A stretch of 11,441 nucleotides of DNA. Origin: Solirubrobacteraceae bacterium. GTDB taxonomy: Bacteria; Actinomycetota; Thermoleophilia; Solirubrobacterales; Solirubrobacteraceae. The position numbers were made by a program, and so were the translations under genes. The DNA is taken from assembly GCA_030038955.1 (NCBI GenBank), contig JASHQV010000200.1, positions 1-11,441 of the forward strand. The letters run 5' to 3'. Every line of letters begins with the position of its first letter. The first letter of the stretch is position 1. Of this stretch, positions 8,084-11,441 are shown in pieces. The notes below the pieces were generated by a model. The model did not search any database, had not been told where the DNA came from, and saw nothing but the letters and a program-made list of their open reading frames with translations.

Positions 8084-8545
8084 ATGGCTGATCGTCTCTG
8101 GTATGAGGACGTCCCCGTGCCGTTGCTGATGCGCGAGGCCCGCGAGGTGTACCGCGACGCGATCCGGCAGGCGCTTATCGCCGGCGGCTGTGATGACGTG
8201 CCCCGCAACGGCGTGTTCGTCCTCGCGGCACTCGATCGACGTAGGCCCGAGCCAAAGTTCAGCTCGCAGGCCGATGTCGTCTCCTGGCTGGGACTGAGCA
8301 AGCAGGCAGCCAGCCAGCTGATCGACACGCTGGTGCTCCGCGAATATCTGGAGCGACGCACCGACCCTCAGGACCGGCGGCGGATGGAGCTGCGACTGAC
8401 CGAACGCGGAAGCATTGCGGCACACGCCATCCGGCAAGCAATCGACACGATCGATGCGAAGCTCGCGCAACTGGTCACCGCCAAGCAGCTACACGGCCTG
8501 CGCGCCGGCCTCGGGGCATACAGAACGATCCGCGAACAACGGTAG
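8084..8545 (+). CDS. MarR-like winged-helix transcriptional regulator (second of pair)
   Basis: This 153-aa protein is paralogous to the preceding gene and begins four bases after its stop, so the two are co-transcribed. The helix-turn-helix reads VVSWLGLSKQAASQLIDTLV, then LREYLERRTDPQDRRRMELR for the wing, a strongly conserved MarR signature (D-x-x-D-R-R). LTERG follows and a C-terminal helix completes the dimerisation domain. ATG 8084 is chosen because it follows the neighbouring stop and begins the conserved region; an earlier in-frame start would lie inside the first gene. Two different MarR subunits from one message could form a heterodimer, which is speculation. No effector gene is intact next to it: the two genes downstream are decayed, and the ArsR and recombinase remnants lie upstream. 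Confidence 0.87.
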   Translation: MADRLWYEDVPVPLLMREAREVYRDAIRQALIAGGCDDVPRNGVFVLAALDRRRPEPKFSSQADVVSWLGLSKQAASQLIDTLVLREYLERRTDPQDRRRMELRLTERGSIAAHAIRQAIDTIDAKLAQLVTAKQLHGLRAGLGAYRTIREQR

Positions 8546-8571
8546 GGCACAACCAGAACTTCACTACGCCA

Positions 8572-9051
8572 ATGGACGAGAGAGAGCTGCATTGTCCAGA
8601 GGACCAACCACTCATCGGGTGGCGGCTCTTTCGCGTGCGCCTCTCATCGACCGGTTTCGTGCTGTCCGCACCGCTCATACACAACCCCGACTTCGAGCGC
8701 TTCCCGTCACGAACAATCGAGGCGATCTGATACTCGCACGAACATCACGCTCCAGCGCCAGGCTGCCGATGCGGCTTATGCGCGGCAGTCGATGGAACGC
8801 TCGATGCGCCGTCCGGATACTTACAGGACAGAGCTCACGATCATAATCCCCCTGTTTACGCCGAGGTGGCGTGCACCGGCCGTGTGTCAGCTTCACTGTC
8901 GTCTGATCCGGTAGTGCACGAGCGGGCTATTGCGGAACTAGAAGAACGCTACGGCATCGAGGTTGGCGGCCTCGATGCCGTCCCCGCGTGGTTTGTTAGC
9001 CAACGCGATGCCACAGGGGGCTCCAGACGAGGATGCCACGGTAGACCTTGA
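8572..9051 (+). pseudogene. Hypothetical gene with a single in-frame TGA (codon 53)
   Basis: From ATG 8572 one frame stays open to 9051 (160 codons) except for TGA at 8728-8730. Before the stop it reads like a real protein (GWRLFRVRLSSTGFVLSAPL). Directly after it, in the same frame, comes YSHEHHAPAPGCRCGLCAAV, then PPVYAEVACTGRV, and at the end ELEERYGIEVGGLDAVPAWF. The HxHxAPxPGCxCG block resembles cysteine/histidine motifs in uncharacterised actinobacterial proteins, and a cysteine (TGC or TGT) would fit at the TGA. I do not know the function. The simplest reading is a gene inactivated by one nonsense change; the last 15 residues also look non-conserved. There is no clear ribosome-binding site before 8572. 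Base composition is less GC-rich than in the intact genes, consistent with decay. Confidence 0.65.
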
Positions 9052-9181
9052 CGCTCTCGTAATGTGACTCGGACTACCGAGCCATCCGTGAGCAACGATA
9101 GTCCGCTCGTTCGCTTGGCAGGAGATAGTGAGCGACTCGCCCCCACTCAGTGTCCCTCTCCGTCTCTACGGTAAGGCATCG

Positions 9182-9471
9182 ATGAACGCCACCGATTGGA
9201 TCATCGACCTCTTGCTCGGGGACTCGTACTCCGCCAGGTCGCTCCCCGCCAACTCCTCCCACGTTCTGTGCTGTTTCCGGCACTGCCGCTAGCGGTCGTC
9301 GGTGCTGCCTACCTGAAAGTCCTTCCCGACCGGCGGCAACGACATGGTGAGGATGTGGTGCTCATGGCCTTCGCGCAGGTTGTGCTCCGGGTGAGCATCC
9401 TCCAGGTACGGCGCGTGCGGTTCGAGCGACAGTCACCCTCCCTGACCAAGCCTGCATACCACAAGTTCTAA
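9182..9471 (+). pseudogene. Small integral membrane protein gene, multiply frameshifted
   Basis: Pieces of one short membrane protein appear in order but in different frames. They are MNATDWIIDLLL from ATG 9182 (AAGG 6 bases upstream), then LVLRQVAPRQLLPRSVLFPA and LAVVGAAYLK in a second frame. KSFPTGGNDMV from 9317 returns to the first frame, and EDVVLMAFAQVVL from 9349 is in the second frame again. Together they resemble a group of small actinobacterial membrane proteins that begin MNATDWII and carry a YL-S-PT-GND motif. This is recognised from memory; DUF1453-like is a guess. At least three indels separate the pieces: one near the G-run 9218-9221, one extra A at 9316-9318 and one near 9347. 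No functional product is expected. The end is uncertain. Confidence 0.5.
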
Positions 9472-9555
9472 TGCCTTACCGGACCCCGAGACCCGTGCGG
9501 GCGGTGTGTCGAAAAACGAGCCAAAGCGGTTGAGGCTGGTCCCGTTTAGGGTGCA

Positions 9556-10590
9556 TCAGTCGCTGTGGTGTGGCAGGTCGGACGATGTTAGATCGCTCAG
9601 TTGGCCGCGTCTGCTGTCGCTCGTGTCCCAGCCTGCGGTACGGAAGGTGCGTCGGTACTCGGTGGGCGGAACGCCGACGCTGGCGGAGAAGTGGTGGCGC
9701 AGATTGGGAGCGCTTCCGAAGCCACTGCGCTCGGCTACGTATTCGATTGATAGATCGGTGGCCTCCAGCAGTTCGCGTGCTCGCTCGACGCGCTGGGTGA
9801 GCAGCCACTGTAGGGGTGTGGTGCCGGTCGCGGCGTGGAAACGTCGGACGAGCGTGCGAGGGCTGACGTGGGCACGGCTTGCGAGCTCGGCGAGCGTCAG
9901 CGGGCGCTCCAGGTGGTTTGATGCCCATTGCAGCAATGGCGCCAGTCCGTCTGCGTCATCCGCGGGGAGGGGATGCTCGACGTATTGAGCTTGTCCGCCA
10001 GGCCGGTGCGCGGGGACGACCAGTCGGCGGGCTACCGCGTTGGCGACCTCGGCACCGAGGTCACAGCGCAACAGGTGCAGGCAGAGGTCAAGCCCGGCGG
10101 CGGTGCCGGCGCTGGTGAGCACATCACCGTCATCGACGTAGAGCACGTCCGCATTGACTCTGACCGCCGGGTAGCGCTCGGCGAGCAGCGTGGCGTGCAT
10201 CCAGTGCGTAGCGGCCATCCGGCCGTCCAAGAGTCCGGCCGCGGCCAGTACGAACGCTCCCGAGCAGATCGACGCGATCCGCGCTCCGCGCTGATGCGCT
10301 GCGCGGATCGCCTCGACCAGCTCGTCGGGAGTGTGCTCGTGCACGTCTTCGCACGCGGGCACGATGACGGTATCGGCGCTCGCGAGCGCTTCCAGTGTGT
10401 ACGGGGTATCTGCGAGAAACCACGCGTCGGCGCGCGTGTGGCCGGGTTTGGCCGCGCACAGCCGGAACTCGTACCACGGATCGGCGAGGTCGAGGCGGGA
10501 CTGACCGAACACCAGGCAGGGAACCGCGACCTCGAAGATGGGGACGCCATCGGTCACGGCGACGGCAACTGTCCCAGGACTAACCGTCAT
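9556..10590 (-). CDS. GlxA/FtrA-type regulator (DJ-1/PfpI domain plus AraC helix-turn-helix)
   Basis: This 344-aa protein has two domains. Residues about 5-185 form a DJ-1/PfpI (class I glutamine-amidotransferase-like) domain, with the nucleophile-elbow sequence ASICSGAFVLAAAGLLDG (Cys109) followed by THW and VDDGDVLTSAGTAAGLDL. Residues about 215-317 form an AraC-type DNA-binding domain, with LAELASRAHVSPRTLVRRF and SIEYVAERSGFGSAPNLRHH as its two helix-turn-helix units. This is the architecture and length of GlxA/FtrA regulators, whose N-terminal domain is thought to sense a small molecule rather than act as an enzyme. The start at ATG 10590 has no ribosome-binding site; a TAGATT box seven bases before it suggests a leaderless message. 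The last 24 residues are a non-conserved tail. It is divergent from an APC amino-acid permease, its probable target. A specific symbol is not justified. Confidence 0.93.
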   Translation of the reverse strand: MTVSPGTVAVAVTDGVPIFEVAVPCLVFGQSRLDLADPWYEFRLCAAKPGHTRADAWFLADTPYTLEALASADTVIVPACEDVHEHTPDELVEAIRAAHQRGARIASICSGAFVLAAAGLLDGRMAATHWMHATLLAERYPAVRVNADVLYVDDGDVLTSAGTAAGLDLCLHLLRCDLGAEVANAVARRLVVPAHRPGGQAQYVEHPLPADDADGLAPLLQWASNHLERPLTLAELASRAHVSPRTLVRRFHAATGTTPLQWLLTQRVERARELLEATDLSIEYVAERSGFGSAPNLRHHFSASVGVPPTEYRRTFRTAGWDTSDSRRGQLSDLTSSDLPHHSD

Positions 10591-10596
10591 GGCAAT

Positions 10597-10625
10597 AATC
10601 TATCGGATATTGGCAATCTTGCCAC
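10597..10625 (-). promoter_or_regulatory. Putative leaderless promoter of the GlxA-type gene
   Basis: On the minus strand, GTGGCA (10625-10620, four of six -35 positions) and TAGATT (10602-10597, TAnnnT -10 form) are separated by 17 bases. The -10 box ends six bases before ATG 10590, so transcription would begin at or next to the start codon. The -35 box lies within the dyads at 10612-10637, so a protein bound there could block it. Confidence 0.42.
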
Positions 10626-10637
10626 TGGCCCGGTGGC
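10612..10637. promoter_or_regulatory. Dyad symmetries between the divergent regulator and permease genes
   Basis: GGCAA and TTGCC (10612-10616 and 10619-10623) are inverted around two bases. Overlapping this, 10621-10637 reads GCCACTGGCCCGGTGGC, an 8+1+8 palindrome with one mismatched pair. A further GGCAA copy is at 10591-10595. They lie over the putative -35 region of the regulator gene and about 75 bases before the permease start. Operators for the AraC-type regulator are plausible, although AraC-family sites are often direct rather than inverted. Confidence 0.45.
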
Positions 10638-10712
10638 TGTGATGCTGCGAGTCTCTTACTGGATCTGCTTGGCAGACCTGGATCGGTTTCGGTTGCGAGT
10701 GGATGTGGTGAC

Positions 10713-11441
10713 ATGCCCGGTGAGCTACGGCGGAGCATCTCGATCCCGCAGGGCGTGGCGTTGTACGTGGGGGCGGTGCTCGGTGCCGGGGTGCTGCTAC
10801 TGCCGGGTCTCGGCGCCGCGCAAGCCGGCCCGGCCTCGCTGGTGGCCTGGGCATTTGACTGCGTACTGGGCGTTCCGCTGGCGTTGACGTTCGCGGCACT
10901 GGCTGCGCGCACTCCGGATGCCGGTGGCGTGCTGACCTACGCCACCCGCGCGTTCGGCGGCGCGATCGGCACGATCATCGGCTGGTACTACTTCTTTGCC
11001 GCTGCGACCGCCCAAGCGTTGGTGGCGTTGACCGGCGCCTACTACGCCGCCTCCTATCTGCACCTCGGCCGCGCCGACGCGTTCGCTATCGCGGCCATGA
11101 TCCTGCTCGTCGCGACCGCGACCAATCTGGGCGGGATCAAGCTCAGCGGCCGCTTGCAACTGATCTTCGCGGCGACCATCGCCACGCTGCTGCTGGCGGC
11201 GATCGCCGTATCGATACCTCGGATTCACACCGCCGCGTGGACGCCGTTCGCGCCGCGTGGCATTGGTGCGATCGGACGAGTCGGGGTCACTATCTTCTTT
11301 GCGTTCTTCGGATGGGAGGCGATCTCGCACCTGTCTGAGGAGTTCGACGATCCCGCCCGCGCAGTGCCTCGCAGCACCGCGATCAGCGTTGGGATCATCA
11401 GCGTGCTCTACATCGGCGTCGCGACCGCCACGGTCGGCACT
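10713..11441 (+). CDS. APC-superfamily amino-acid permease, N-terminal 243 residues (runs off right edge)
   Basis: The frame is open from ATG 10713 to the window end without a stop. The protein begins with a short basic leader. Helix 1 has the APC-family glycine-rich unwound motif (VGAVLGAGVLLLPGLGAAQA), and the next helices include LVAWAFDCVLGVPLALTFAA. A cytoplasmic RTPDAGGVLTYATRAFGG segment follows, the usual P-x-x-GG-x-x-x-Y/F loop. Later helices follow in order, including FFAFFGWEAISHLSEEFDDP, where the E-E-F/x-D-P-x-R pattern typifies APC transporters. Hydrophobic stretches fit about seven helices in the visible part; a full member has 10-14. It should move an amino acid across the membrane. 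The layout recalls YjeH-type exporters, but direction and substrate cannot be set. The ribosome-binding site is weak (GGTG). The divergent GlxA-type gene is its likely regulator. Confidence 0.9.
   Translation, partial: MPGELRRSISIPQGVALYVGAVLGAGVLLLPGLGAAQAGPASLVAWAFDCVLGVPLALTFAALAARTPDAGGVLTYATRAFGGAIGTIIGWYYFFAAATAQALVALTGAYYAASYLHLGRADAFAIAAMILLVATATNLGGIKLSGRLQLIFAATIATLLLAAIAVSIPRIHTAAWTPFAPRGIGAIGRVGVTIFFAFFGWEAISHLSEEFDDPARAVPRSTAISVGIISVLYIGVATATVGT

Noticed and set aside
8731..8790. Possible SECIS-like hairpin just after the in-frame TGA
   Set aside because: Only weak GC pairings around 8750-8775 could be drawn, with no typical small loop at the right distance; selenocysteine is not claimed.
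7407..9555. Search for a second tRNA-fMet 3'-end copy (attachment site) and for inverted repeats of an insertion sequence
   Set aside because: By eye no stretch matches the tRNA T-arm or acceptor end, and no paired terminal repeats or transposase were found; the other element boundary may lie outside the window.
9928..10887. 319-codon plus-strand open frame opposite the GlxA-type gene
   Set aside because: Antisense to a well-defined DJ-1/AraC regulator and overlapping the permease start in another frame; no recognisable motif.

Overview
The window is GC-rich DNA (roughly 70% by eye in the intact genes) with GTG starts, four-base ATGA gene overlaps, apparently leaderless promoters and an initiator tRNA with no encoded CCA. 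Together with the gene families this points to a high-GC actinobacterium, possibly of the Thermoleophilia/Solirubrobacterales type. That placement is inference; no marker gene in the window fixes the taxon.

Left part (1-5109). The N-terminus of a probable lipoprotein signal peptidase (lspA-like) runs off the left edge on the minus strand. After an intergenic region with a 26-bp-spaced direct repeat comes a plus-strand operon. It encodes a LolD/MacB-type ABC ATPase, a two-module FtsX-type permease split by one frameshift near 2840, and a Tat-exported lipoprotein metallophosphoesterase translationally coupled to the permease. The operon ends at a 17-bp GC-rich hairpin lying between convergent genes.

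Middle part (5122-7406). A minus-strand hypothetical protein of 269 aa is followed by an initiator tRNA-Met with its own intrinsic terminator. Directly against the tRNA lies the remnant of a serine recombinase on the minus strand. Its last codons and stop lie inside the tRNA gene, it has at least two frameshifts, and it lacks the N-terminal catalytic domain. Where that domain should be, the reading frame continues into a broken ArsR-type regulator, giving an ArsR/recombinase chimera. This looks like the scar of an integrated element that was then partly deleted.

Right of the scar (7547-9475). Two adjacent paralogous MarR-like regulators form an apparently intact pair behind a dyad-containing, probably leaderless promoter. 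They are followed by two decaying genes. One is a 160-codon ORF interrupted by a single in-frame TGA. The other is a small membrane-protein gene with several frameshifts.

Right end (9556-11441). An intact GlxA/FtrA-type regulator (DJ-1/PfpI domain plus AraC helix-turn-helix) is divergent from an APC-superfamily amino-acid permease that runs off the right edge. Dyad symmetries in the shared intergenic region suggest that the regulator controls the transporter.

No CRISPR array, plasmid origin or complete insertion sequence was seen. The most unusual features are the tRNA-anchored ArsR/recombinase chimera, the single in-frame TGA gene, and several frameshifts of which three are repaired by adding one G or C to a short G/C run.
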